From Bradyrhizobium sp. Gha (lineage in GTDB: Bacteria; Pseudomonadota; Alphaproteobacteria; Rhizobiales; Xanthobacteraceae), in assembly GCF_900113735.1 (NCBI RefSeq), contig NZ_FOQM01000013.1, forward strand, positions 103,776 to 167,775: a DNA stretch of 64,000 nucleotides. The letters run 5' to 3'. Each line of letters starts with the position of its first letter. Within the stretch, counting starts at the first letter, position 1. Under the pieces are notes generated by a model, which searched no databases, was not told the DNA's origin, and worked only from the letters and a program-made list of their open reading frames with translations. The position numbers were made by a program, and so were the translations under genes. Below are positions 43,045-51,807 of this stretch, one piece after another.

Positions 43045-44460
43045 ATGCAAAGCCCTGCCGACATTCTCAAGGCTGTCTGGACCTCCGCCGGCGGCGACGT
43101 GGCCGCGCTCGCGCGCGTGCGGCTGACCGGCGAGGAGCCGCAGATCCCGTCCTCGTTCCGCGTCGCCGCCGCCGGGCAGACGACAATCGCTGCGGCGGGC
43201 CTTGCTGCCGCAGAGATCTGGCGGCTGCGCAGTGGAGAGGCGCAGGACGTGACGGTCGATATGCGCCACGCCGTCGTCGAATGCCGCTCGGAGCGTTATC
43301 TGCGGCTCGACGACAAGCCGCCGCCACCGGCCTGGGACGCCATCGCCGGCGTCTACAGGACCGGCGACGGCCGCTTCGTTCGCTGCCACACCAATTTCCC
43401 GCATCACCGCGAAGCCGTCTGCAACGTTCTCGGCTGCGAGCCCGAGCGCGACAAGGTGCAGGCCGCGCTGATGCAATGGAAGGGCGAGGACTTTGAAACC
43501 GCGGCCCATGCCGCCGGTGGCGTCGTCGCTCTGATGCGCTCCCACGACGAATGGTCGGCGCTGCCCCAGGCACGCGCACTTGCCGAGCTGCCGCTGATCT
43601 CGATCGAGAAGATCGGCGATGCCGCGCCAAAGCCGTGGTTCAAAAAGCCTTGGTCTGACAGCGATCGTCCGCTCGCAGGTCTGCGTGTACTCGACCTCTC
43701 CCGCGTCATCGCAGGTCCCGTCGCCGGCCGCACGCTCGCTGCCCACGGCGCCGACGTGCTGCTGGTCTCCGGGCCGGACCTGCCGGCGATTCCCTGGCTG
43801 ACCATCGACACCGGCCGCGGCAAGCTCACCACGTTCATAGAATTGAAGAGCACGGCCGGCAGCGCGCAGATGCGCGCGCTGCTGAAGGATGCCGATATCT
43901 TGTCGCAAGGCTATCGGCCCCACGCCCTCGCCGCCCTCGGCTTCTCGCCGCAGGCGGCAGCGGAGATCAATCCCGGCATCGTCTACGTCACCCTGTCCGC
44001 CTATGGCCATGCCGGTCCCTGGGCCGAGCGGCGCGGGTTCGATTCGCTGGTGCAGACCACGACGGGCTTCAACCATGCGGAAGGAAAAGCAGCCGGTATC
44101 GATGGTCCCAAGGAATTGCCGGCGCAGATGCTCGACCACGCCACCGGCTATCTGATGGCGTTCGGCGCGATGATGGCCAAGGCGCGCCAGGCCCGCGAAG
44201 GCGGCAGCTGGCACGTGCGTGTCTCGCTGGCGCAGACCGGACGTTGGCTGTGGAATCTCGGCCGGCTCGAGGGCGGCCTCAACACCCCGGATCTTACGGG
44301 TGAGGCCGTACATACTGCGTTCATGGAAACAATGTCATCTGGCTTCGGCACGTTGACGGCGGTGCGCCATTCGGCCGTGCTGTCGACGACGCCGGCGCAA
44401 TGGAGCCGTCCGGCGATGCCGCTCGGCAGCCACCCGCCGCAATGGCCGGCGCGAAGCTGA
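43045..44460 (+). CDS. CaiB/BaiF-family CoA-transferase
   Basis: This 471-residue family-III CoA-transferase or racemase-type protein is built of two unequal halves. Residues 1-195 resemble a shortened CoA-transferase domain. Residues 205-460 form a recognisable one: RPLAGLRVLDLSRVIAGPVAGRTLAAHGADVL, then ADILSQGYRPHALAALGFS, VYVTLSAYGHAGPWAERRGFDSLVQTTTGF (the catalytic aspartate is expected in GFDSLVQ) and DHATGYLMAFGAMMA. AGAGAGG precedes the ATG. The substrate is unknown and there is no adjacent acyl-CoA gene. Confidence 0.88.
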   Translation: MQSPADILKAVWTSAGGDVAALARVRLTGEEPQIPSSFRVAAAGQTTIAAAGLAAAEIWRLRSGEAQDVTVDMRHAVVECRSERYLRLDDKPPPPAWDAIAGVYRTGDGRFVRCHTNFPHHREAVCNVLGCEPERDKVQAALMQWKGEDFETAAHAAGGVVALMRSHDEWSALPQARALAELPLISIEKIGDAAPKPWFKKPWSDSDRPLAGLRVLDLSRVIAGPVAGRTLAAHGADVLLVSGPDLPAIPWLTIDTGRGKLTTFIELKSTAGSAQMRALLKDADILSQGYRPHALAALGFSPQAAAEINPGIVYVTLSAYGHAGPWAERRGFDSLVQTTTGFNHAEGKAAGIDGPKELPAQMLDHATGYLMAFGAMMAKARQAREGGSWHVRVSLAQTGRWLWNLGRLEGGLNTPDLTGEAVHTAFMETMSSGFGTLTAVRHSAVLSTTPAQWSRPAMPLGSHPPQWPARS

Positions 44461-44605
44461 CGTGAAGCTGACATGTCGCAAAAATTTAACGCAAACCGAA
44501 GGACGGCCAACGTTTTTTAGGTTGTCTGAAATCTCAATTCGGCACTATTAGCGCGACCGATGAGGCAGTCGTCTGCCGAGATCGTCGCAGACATGACCGG
44601 GCCCC

Positions 44606-45850
44606 ATGGTAGCTGAAAATACCAAGCGATTGCAGTTGCTTACAAAACGACGGGTGATCGCATCCGTAGTTTTACTGGCGCTTGCCGGGGCTGGTGTGTA
44701 CGGCTTCCTCTCTGCCGGCGCCAAGGACAAGAAGAACTCCGAAGTCTCCAGCCAGTCGCGCAAAAACGCCCAGAATTTTACGCCGACGCCGTCCGAATGG
44801 GCGACGCTGACGATCGAGCCGGTCCATGCCAAGACCTTCCGCGCCGAGTACGTCACAGAGGGCAAGGTCGCAGTCGATGAGGACCGCTCGACGCCGGTGT
44901 TCTCGCCCTATGCGGGCCGGGTGACCAAGCTGCTCGCCAAGCCGGGCGAGACCGTGACCCAGGGACAACCGCTGTTCACGATCGAGGCCGCCGACACCGT
45001 GCAGGCCCAGAACGATTTCATCGCCGCGATGACATCGCAGAACAAGGCAAAGTCGGCGCTCGAGCTTGCCGACATCCAGTACAAGCGCGCCAAGGATCTC
45101 TATGAGGGCCGCGCCATCCCGCTCAAGGATTATCAGCAGGCGGAAGCGACCCAGGTTCAGGCGCAGAACGACATGCGCTCCGCGGTGACTGCGCTCGAGG
45201 CCGCGAACAACAAGCTGCGTATCCTCGGTTTCACCGACGAGACGATCAAGGCGTTCCAGGACAAGGGCACCATCAACCCTGAAATCACGATCTATGCGCC
45301 GCTCTCGGGCACGGTCGTGCAGCGCAAGATCGGCCCGGGGCAATATGTCAACGCCGGCGCCAGCGATCCCGTCTTCGTGATCGGCGATCTGTCCACGGTC
45401 TGGCTCACCGCCTTCGTGCGCGAGAGCGACGCTGCGCAAGTCAGCGTCGGGCAAGACATCTCCATCAATGTGATGGCGCTGCCCGGCCGCCCGCTGACGG
45501 CCAAGATCAACTACGTCGCCGCCGCGATCGATCCGAATACCCGCCGCCTGCTGGTCCGCGCCACCATCGACAACAAGGACGGCCTGCTCAAGCCGGAAAT
45601 GTTCGCCAACGTCACGATCTATTCGGCCGGCGATCGCGCGGCGTCTGCGGTGCCGAAGCAGGCGCTGATCTACGAAGGCGACCAGGTCCGCATCTGGGTC
45701 GCGCGTGAAGACAAGTCGGTCGAGCTCCGCCAGATCAAGATCGGCCTCATCAATGGCAACCTCGTCGAGGTCACCAGCAACCTGAAGCCCGGGGAACAGA
45801 TTGTCGTCAAAGGCAGCCTGTTCATCGACCGCGCGGCGTCCGGTAGCTGA
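44606..45850 (+). CDS. RND efflux periplasmic adaptor (HlyD/CusB-like)
   Basis: This 414-residue membrane-fusion protein has one N-terminal membrane helix (VIASVVLLALAGAGVYGFL). The biotinyl-lipoyl halves show as SPYAGRVTKLLAKPGETVTQGQPLFTI and IYAPLSGTVVQRKIGPGQYV, separated by a helical hairpin (residues ~130-215). A beta-barrel domain and a membrane-proximal domain with GDQVRIWVAREDKSVELRQIKIG follow. It lies 31 bases upstream of the RND pump gene, so the two form an operon. The upstream region has a fair promoter-like TTGTCT-N17-CTATTA near 44522. Confidence 0.92.
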   Translation: MVAENTKRLQLLTKRRVIASVVLLALAGAGVYGFLSAGAKDKKNSEVSSQSRKNAQNFTPTPSEWATLTIEPVHAKTFRAEYVTEGKVAVDEDRSTPVFSPYAGRVTKLLAKPGETVTQGQPLFTIEAADTVQAQNDFIAAMTSQNKAKSALELADIQYKRAKDLYEGRAIPLKDYQQAEATQVQAQNDMRSAVTALEAANNKLRILGFTDETIKAFQDKGTINPEITIYAPLSGTVVQRKIGPGQYVNAGASDPVFVIGDLSTVWLTAFVRESDAAQVSVGQDISINVMALPGRPLTAKINYVAAAIDPNTRRLLVRATIDNKDGLLKPEMFANVTIYSAGDRAASAVPKQALIYEGDQVRIWVAREDKSVELRQIKIGLINGNLVEVTSNLKPGEQIVVKGSLFIDRAASGS

Positions 45851-45881
45851 CCGACGAGCCCTCGAAACTGCGAAAACCTGA

Positions 45882-48800
45882 ATGGACCGTCTCGTCGCCC
45901 TAGCCGTCAACCGGCGCTTCCTGATGGTCGGCATGTTCGTCGCCGTATTCATCGGCGGCCTGATCGCGTTCAACCAACTCAACATCGAGGCCTATCCCGA
46001 CCCGACCCCTCCGATGGTCGACATCGTGACCCAGAGCCCGGGCCTCTCGGCCGAAGAGATCGAGCGCTACATCACGATCCCGATCGAGACTCAGGTGGCG
46101 GGCCTGAAGAACCTGACGACCATCCGAACCATCTCGCTCTACGGGCTCTCCGACGTCAAACTGCAGTTTTCCTTCGCCTACACCTATGAAGAGGCGCTGC
46201 AGCAGGTCTTGAACCGCCTGGCGCAGCTCGCTCCGCTGCCGGGCAACGTGCAGCCGCAGATCTCGCCGCTGAGCCCGATCGGCGAAATCTTCCGCTATCG
46301 CCTGGTCGGCCCGCCGAACTACAGCGTGCTCGACCTCAAGACCATCCAGGACTGGATCCTGCAGCGCCGCTTCCGCTCCGTGCCCGGCGTGATCGACGTC
46401 ACCGGGTGGGGCGGCAAGAGCAAGACCTATGAGATCCAGGTCGACAACAACAAGCTGGTCGCCAACGGCCTGACGCTGCCGCAGCTGCTCCAGGCGGTCA
46501 GCAACTCCAACGTCAATGTCGGCGGCAACACCGTCGATATCGGCCAGCAATCGGCCGTGGTGCGCGGCGTCGGCCTGATCCGCTCCATCGACGACCTCGC
46601 CAACACCATGGTTGCCCAGACCAACGGCAATCCCGTGCTGGTGAAGGACGTCGCCACCGTCACCGTCGGCCAGAAACCGCGGCTTGGCATCGCCGGCCTC
46701 GACGATTCCGACGACATCGTGCAAGGCATCGTGCTGATGCGCCGCGGCGAGCAGAGCACGCCGACCATCAATCGCGTCGAGCAGCTCGTGAATCAGATCA
46801 ACGGCTCGACCATCCTGCCGCCGGGCGTGCGCATCGAGCGCATCTATGACCGCAAGGACCTGATCGACCTCACCACCCACACGGTTCTGCACAACATGGT
46901 GGTGGGCATCCTGCTGATCGTGCTGCTGCAGTGGATATTCCTCGGCGATCTCCGCAGCGCGCTGATCGTCGGCGCCACGATTCCGTTCGCATTGTTTTTC
47001 GCGGTGATCATTCTGGTGCTGCGCGGGGAATCGGCGAACCTGCTCTCGGTCGGCGCCATCGATTTCGGCCTGATCGTGGATGCCACCGTCATCATGGTGG
47101 AGGCGATCTTCCGCCGCCTCACGCAGACCACACCGCCGACCGAATCCGAGCATATGTCGCAAGAGACGCTGTTCGGCATGAAGAGTCACGCCATCCTCAG
47201 CGCCGCGGCCGACGTGTCGCGCTCGATCTTCTTTGCCGCCGCGATCATCATCGCGGCCTTCCTGCCGCTGTTCACGCTGTCGGGCGTCGAGGGCAACATC
47301 TTCGGACCGATGGCGCGCACCTATGCCTACGCGCTCGCCGGCGGCCTGCTTGCGACCTTCACCGTGACGCCGGCGCTATCGGCGATCATCCTGCCGGCGC
47401 ATGTCGAGGAGACCGAGACCAGGGTGATGCAGGTCCTGCACCGGCTCTACATGCCGTTGCTGAACTGGGCCGTCGCCAACCGCACCATCGTGCTCGGCGG
47501 TGCCGTCGGCCTCGTGGTGATGACGATCATCTTCGGCCGGCTGCTCGGCCTCGAATTCCTGCCCAAGCTCGAAGAGGGTAACCTCTGGATCCGCGCCACG
47601 CTGCCGCCGACCATTTCGCTCGAGGAGGGCAACACCTACGTCAACGAGATGCGCAAGCTGATCCGGGCCCGGCCCGAGGTCGAGTCCGTGGTGTCGCAGC
47701 ACGGCCGTCCCGACGACGGCACCGACGCCGCCGGCTTCTTCAACGCCGAATTCTTCGCGCCGCTGAAGCCCGCGAGCGAGTGGCCCGGCACGCATGACAA
47801 GGAAGAGCTGACCGCGGAGCTGTTGAAGCAGCTCGACGATCGCTTCCCCGGCGTCGAGTTCAACTTCTCGCAATATCTGCAGGACAACGTCTCGGAGGCC
47901 GTCTCCGGCGTGAAGGGCGAGAACTCGATCAAGCTGTTCGGCAGCGACCTTCAGGCGCTGACCGACACCGCCAACAAGATCAAATCGGTGCTGGCGACGG
48001 TGCAGGGCATCACCGACCTCGCGGTCTTCACCTCGCTCGGGCAGCCGACCGTGCAGATCGACATCGACCGCGCCAAGGCCGCGCGCTATGGCCTTGCGCC
48101 CGGCGACATCAACGCCACAATCAAGGTCGCGATCGGCGGCGACACCGCCGGCGATCTCTACGAGCCGGGCAGCGATCGCCACTTCCCGATCATCGTTCGC
48201 CTTGCGCCGGAATATCGCCGCAGCGCGGAGGCGATCCAGAATATCAGGATCGGGGCGCCCGGGCCGAACGGCTCGATCACCCAGATTCCCCTCAGCGAGG
48301 TCGCTACGATCAGCCTGGTCTCCGGCGCCGCCTACATCTATCGCGAGCAGCAGGAACGCTATTTGCCGATCAAGTTCTCGGTGCGTGAGCGCGATCTCGG
48401 CAGCGCGATCCGCGAAGCGCAGCAGAAGATCGCCGATCAGGTGCAGCTGCCGCCCGGCTCGCACATGGAATGGGTCGGCGAGTTCGGAAATCTCCAGGAT
48501 GCGATCCGGCGCTTGTCGATCGTGGTGCCGATCTCGCTGGCGCTGATCGCTGTCCTGCTCTGGTTCAATTTCGGCTCGATGACCGACACGCTGCTCGCCA
48601 TGAGCGTGATTCCGATGGCGATCTTCGGCGGCGTGCTCGGCCTGCTGATCACCGGCACCGCTTTCAGCGTCTCGGCGGCGATCGGGTTCATCGCGCTGTT
48701 CGGCATCGCCGTGATGGACGGCATCATCATCCTGTCGCAGTTCAACCAGCTGATCGATGAAGGTATGGATCGCCTGGGTGCGGTCGTCCGCACCGGCGAA

Positions 48801-48998
48801 TTGCAGCTCAGGCCGGTGCTGATGACCTGCGTCGTTGCCGGCGTCGGCCTGCTGCCGGCCGCGCTGTCGGGAGGTATCGGCTCGCAGGTGCAGAAGCCGC
48901 TCGCGGTCGTGGTCGTCACCGGCATGATGCTGGCGCCGGTCGTGATCCTGGTGACCTTGCCGGTGCTGATCTCCTTCTTCTCCCGCCGCGCGCGCTGA
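45882..48998 (+). CDS. RND efflux pump, HME (CzcA/CusA-like) subfamily
   Basis: This 1038-residue inner-membrane proton antiporter works with the adaptor encoded upstream. The proton-relay motif in helix 4, near residue 393, reads AIDFGLIVDATVIMVEAIFRR. It keeps both aspartates and the glutamate of CzcA-type pumps (DFG-x3-D-x6-E), but an Ala follows the Glu where CzcA has Asn. Other HME-like phrases are NIEAYPDPTPPMVDIVTQ, PGVIDVTGWGG, LGLEFLPKLEEGNLWIRATLP and the C-terminal FGIAVMDGIIILSQFNQL. The methionine pair of copper pumps is not obvious, so the substrate, metal or organic, is open. Confidence 0.92.
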   Translation: MDRLVALAVNRRFLMVGMFVAVFIGGLIAFNQLNIEAYPDPTPPMVDIVTQSPGLSAEEIERYITIPIETQVAGLKNLTTIRTISLYGLSDVKLQFSFAYTYEEALQQVLNRLAQLAPLPGNVQPQISPLSPIGEIFRYRLVGPPNYSVLDLKTIQDWILQRRFRSVPGVIDVTGWGGKSKTYEIQVDNNKLVANGLTLPQLLQAVSNSNVNVGGNTVDIGQQSAVVRGVGLIRSIDDLANTMVAQTNGNPVLVKDVATVTVGQKPRLGIAGLDDSDDIVQGIVLMRRGEQSTPTINRVEQLVNQINGSTILPPGVRIERIYDRKDLIDLTTHTVLHNMVVGILLIVLLQWIFLGDLRSALIVGATIPFALFFAVIILVLRGESANLLSVGAIDFGLIVDATVIMVEAIFRRLTQTTPPTESEHMSQETLFGMKSHAILSAAADVSRSIFFAAAIIIAAFLPLFTLSGVEGNIFGPMARTYAYALAGGLLATFTVTPALSAIILPAHVEETETRVMQVLHRLYMPLLNWAVANRTIVLGGAVGLVVMTIIFGRLLGLEFLPKLEEGNLWIRATLPPTISLEEGNTYVNEMRKLIRARPEVESVVSQHGRPDDGTDAAGFFNAEFFAPLKPASEWPGTHDKEELTAELLKQLDDRFPGVEFNFSQYLQDNVSEAVSGVKGENSIKLFGSDLQALTDTANKIKSVLATVQGITDLAVFTSLGQPTVQIDIDRAKAARYGLAPGDINATIKVAIGGDTAGDLYEPGSDRHFPIIVRLAPEYRRSAEAIQNIRIGAPGPNGSITQIPLSEVATISLVSGAAYIYREQQERYLPIKFSVRERDLGSAIREAQQKIADQVQLPPGSHMEWVGEFGNLQDAIRRLSIVVPISLALIAVLLWFNFGSMTDTLLAMSVIPMAIFGGVLGLLITGTAFSVSAAIGFIALFGIAVMDGIIILSQFNQLIDEGMDRLGAVVRTGELQLRPVLMTCVVAGVGLLPAALSGGIGSQVQKPLAVVVVTGMMLAPVVILVTLPVLISFFSRRAR

Positions 48999-49000
48999 TC

Positions 49001-49912
49001 TCAAAAGCCGTAGAGCCGTGCCGGATTGTCGGCCAGGATCTTCCTGCGCACCTCCTCATCCGGCGCCCACAGCGGAAGCTGGTTAAGTAAACGGCCGTCG
49101 TCGATCGCGTGGAACGGTGCGAGGTCGGTGGCCGTGCGGCCAGCGACCTGCGCAGAATCCGGATGCGGCCAATCGGTGCCCCAGACGATGCGGTCCGGGT
49201 TCGCCGCGATCAATGCGCGCGCGTATGGCACCATGTCCTGATAGTCGGGTGCGAGCGTCGATGAGCGATAGGCGCCCGAAATCTTCACATAGGCCTTGCC
49301 TGACCTGACCAGCGCGACGAGGTCGGAAAATCCTGACTGCTCCAGCCCGAGCGCGGCATCGAGCCCGCCAAAATGATCGAACACGGCGGGCACCGGGGAG
49401 GCCAGGACGAGATCCTTGATCGCCGAGATCATCGACAGCGTGGTGTAGAGCTGCACGTGCCAGCCGCGTGCCGTCATGCGCTCGACGGCGGCGGTGAAGC
49501 GAGCGCGGCCGACATCGGGATTGCTGACGCCGTCGGTTGCCAGATTGATGCGGATGCCGCGGAAGCCGTCCGCATGCATCGCGTCAAGCTGGGCTTCAGT
49601 GGTGTCGTCGTCGATCACGGCCACGCCGCGCGCCGTGGCGCCGCGTACCTTCATGCCGAACAGGCTGGCGGAATTGTCGGTGCCGTAAATGCTCGGCGTG
49701 ACGATGACCACGCGCTCGATATGCAGCGCCCTGTGCAGCGCCGCCATCTCTTCCGGACTCGCAGGTCCCGGCGTATAGACGCGCCCGGCGAAAAACGGAA
49801 ACTGTTCGACATCGCCATGGATGTGCGTATGGCAATCGCAGGCATGCGCAGGCACATCGAAATCGATCGGCGTCGCGGGTTGCGCGGCTCGCGCGTAGAT
49901 CTTGTCGGTCAT
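49001..49912 (-). CDS. Amidohydrolase-2 family TIM-barrel hydrolase
   Basis: This 303-residue metal-dependent hydrolase of the amidohydrolase-2 family, which includes lactone hydrolases such as pyrone-dicarboxylate hydrolase, carries ACDCHTHIHGD near the N-terminus. The GFRGIRINLATDGV, VFDHFGGLDAALG and IVWGTDWPHPDSAQVAG segments hold the expected metal and catalytic residues. The C-terminal ILADNPARLYGF is characteristic. The ATG at 49912 starts it; 22 upstream codons are open but atypical. It is convergent with the RND pump, two bases apart. The substrate is unknown. Confidence 0.9.
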   Translation of the reverse strand: MTDKIYARAAQPATPIDFDVPAHACDCHTHIHGDVEQFPFFAGRVYTPGPASPEEMAALHRALHIERVVIVTPSIYGTDNSASLFGMKVRGATARGVAVIDDDTTEAQLDAMHADGFRGIRINLATDGVSNPDVGRARFTAAVERMTARGWHVQLYTTLSMISAIKDLVLASPVPAVFDHFGGLDAALGLEQSGFSDLVALVRSGKAYVKISGAYRSSTLAPDYQDMVPYARALIAANPDRIVWGTDWPHPDSAQVAGRTATDLAPFHAIDDGRLLNQLPLWAPDEEVRRKILADNPARLYGF

Positions 49913-50161
49913 GGCTGCTCCGGCGTTTCGATAGGCGCCGAAAGATAGCATATCAGCCTGGCAGTCCCGCCAAGTCACTGCATAGCTGCTCGACCAGCTC
50001 CGCAGTCGGCCGCGAAGGTCAAGGCGGACGACCGGACAGGGCAGACCCGTAAGCCAGGCCTCATGTTTTGCGAGACTGCGGCCCTCGCGATCACCGGCTT
50101 GGTCGTGCGAGGCCCGTTCGACGAACGAGTAGGTGTCCTCTCGCGACCCGAGGATTCGAAA

Positions 50162-51589
50162 TTACTGCCCCGACGGCGTGCGCAGACCGTGCCAAGCGTC
50201 GCGGACCTGCTGGTAGTGCACCTCGGGCAGATAGTCCGGCGTGTTCAGGCTCAGCGTCTTGACGTCGAGATGGCCGACGGCGCTGAGCAGCGTGTACGAG
50301 GCGATGACGCGGTCGCGCAGCGCGCCGATCAGACGGGCCCTGGCCTGGATCAGATCGGCCTGCGAGTTCAGCACGTCCACCGTGGTACGCTGTCCACCGG
50401 CGGCCTCGCGCTGCACGCCCTGGAGCGCGACGGTTGCGGCCTTCACCTCGGACTCCGAGGCCGACACCGCGATCTTGGCGCCCTCATTGGCGACCCATGC
50501 GCTGACAGCTGCGGTGCGCGCCTGGTTGCGCACCTGGTCGAGTACCAGGCGGCTCTGCGCCGTCACCTCCTTGGCCTGCCGCGTCTGTGAAGCCGCCTGG
50601 CCACCGTCATAGATCGGCGCGGTGACGTTGGCGACGATCGAGGCCTGGTCGGTGCCGAAGGTGCCGAGCGTCTGGTCGCTGTCGCGGCTGCGGCTGACGC
50701 TGCCCTGGAGGCTGGCGCTCGGCAGCAGCGCGCCTTCGGCCACGCGGATGTTGGTCGAGGCGACGTCGACGTCGAAGCTGGCTGCCATCACCGCCGGATG
50801 TTCGTGGATCGCCATCGCGATCGAATCCTCGCGGCTCTTCGGCAGATAGCGATCGACAACCTCTGCGGGCCGAAGTGCGGAGGGCGCATTGCCGATCACC
50901 TGCGTATAAGTCGCCTGGCTCACCGCGAGCGCGACCTCGGCAGCGTTCAGATCGGCAAGGCCTCGGTTGAGGCGGGCCTCGGCCTGGGCGGTGTCGGTCG
51001 GGGTGACGTCGCCGGCGTTGAGACGGCGCTGGGTGATGGACAGCGTCTCGCGCAGGAAGGCGACGTTGGAGCGTTGCGCTTCAACCAGCGACTGGTTCGC
51101 CAACACGTTGGTGTAGGCGGTCACCGCGTCGAGCAGCACGCCCTGACCGACATTGCGCAGGGCTTCGCGGCCGGACTGCACCTGGAGTTCGGCAACCCGC
51201 ACGCTGTTGGCGGTCCGGAAGCCGTTGAACAGAGTCTGCGACACCGTGACCCCGATGGTCCAGGGCTTTAGCGTTGCAGTCTGGATGGTGTTGTCAGGAA
51301 GCAGGTTGCGCACCGCCTGCAGGCCGGCGCTGAGGCTAGCCACGATCTGCGGCCGATAACCGGCCAGCGCCTGGGGCACGTTCTCGTCGGTGGCGCGCTG
51401 CCTTGCGCGCTCGGCATTGAGCTGTGGATTGGTCTGGTAGGCCTTGGCCAGCGCTTCCGGCAGGGCCTCCGCACGGGCCGTGGCGGGCAGGCAGCAGAGC
51501 GCCAACGTCGTCCACGTCGCCAGGACAGGACCCACGCCCGATCGATGCCGCGTCATCACGCGACCAGCTCTGGCGGCACGCCCAATCAT
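50162..51589 (-). CDS. TolC-family outer membrane efflux protein
   Basis: This 475-residue outer-membrane channel is of the TolC/BepC type. A signal peptide (VLATWTTLALCCLPATARA) is followed by the duplicated coiled-coil/beta-strand pattern. The first half includes EALAKAYQTNPQLNAERARQRATDE, TVSQTLFNGFRTANSV and RLNAGDVTPTDTAQAEARL. The second half includes AVMAASFDVDVASTNIRVAEGALLPS, NVTAPIYDGGQAASQTRQAKE and QREAAGGQRTTVDVLNSQADL. GGGA precedes ATG 51589; a TTG at 51601 and an ATG at 51556 are alternatives. It is not in an operon with the RND pump 1.2 kb away and may serve several pumps or a type I exporter. Confidence 0.93.
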   Translation of the reverse strand: MIGRAARAGRVMTRHRSGVGPVLATWTTLALCCLPATARAEALPEALAKAYQTNPQLNAERARQRATDENVPQALAGYRPQIVASLSAGLQAVRNLLPDNTIQTATLKPWTIGVTVSQTLFNGFRTANSVRVAELQVQSGREALRNVGQGVLLDAVTAYTNVLANQSLVEAQRSNVAFLRETLSITQRRLNAGDVTPTDTAQAEARLNRGLADLNAAEVALAVSQATYTQVIGNAPSALRPAEVVDRYLPKSREDSIAMAIHEHPAVMAASFDVDVASTNIRVAEGALLPSASLQGSVSRSRDSDQTLGTFGTDQASIVANVTAPIYDGGQAASQTRQAKEVTAQSRLVLDQVRNQARTAAVSAWVANEGAKIAVSASESEVKAATVALQGVQREAAGGQRTTVDVLNSQADLIQARARLIGALRDRVIASYTLLSAVGHLDVKTLSLNTPDYLPEVHYQQVRDAWHGLRTPSGQ

Positions 51590-51807
51590 GTAATCCCGCA
51601 AAACCCCGGCTGTCCGCCCCCGCCGACGGCGGCTCTCTTAACTGTTTACCCAGCGGCGGTCCCGCAGGCAAACTGCCGCGGGGAAAACCTCCATGTATTC
51701 CGTGCTTGTTGCAGGTGCGTCACACACCCACCCCAGCCCAAATGCGCTATAGGATCCCGCAGTCCAATTCTGTCAGGTGTGCCTGTCATGCGGTCCGGAC
51801 GCCACGG

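Noticed and set aside
51424..51807. Long N-terminal extension of the acetyl-CoA hydrolase-like protein
   Set aside because: It overlaps the 5' end of the TolC-like gene on the other strand, is Pro/Arg-rich, and family similarity starts only after the ATG at 51808.
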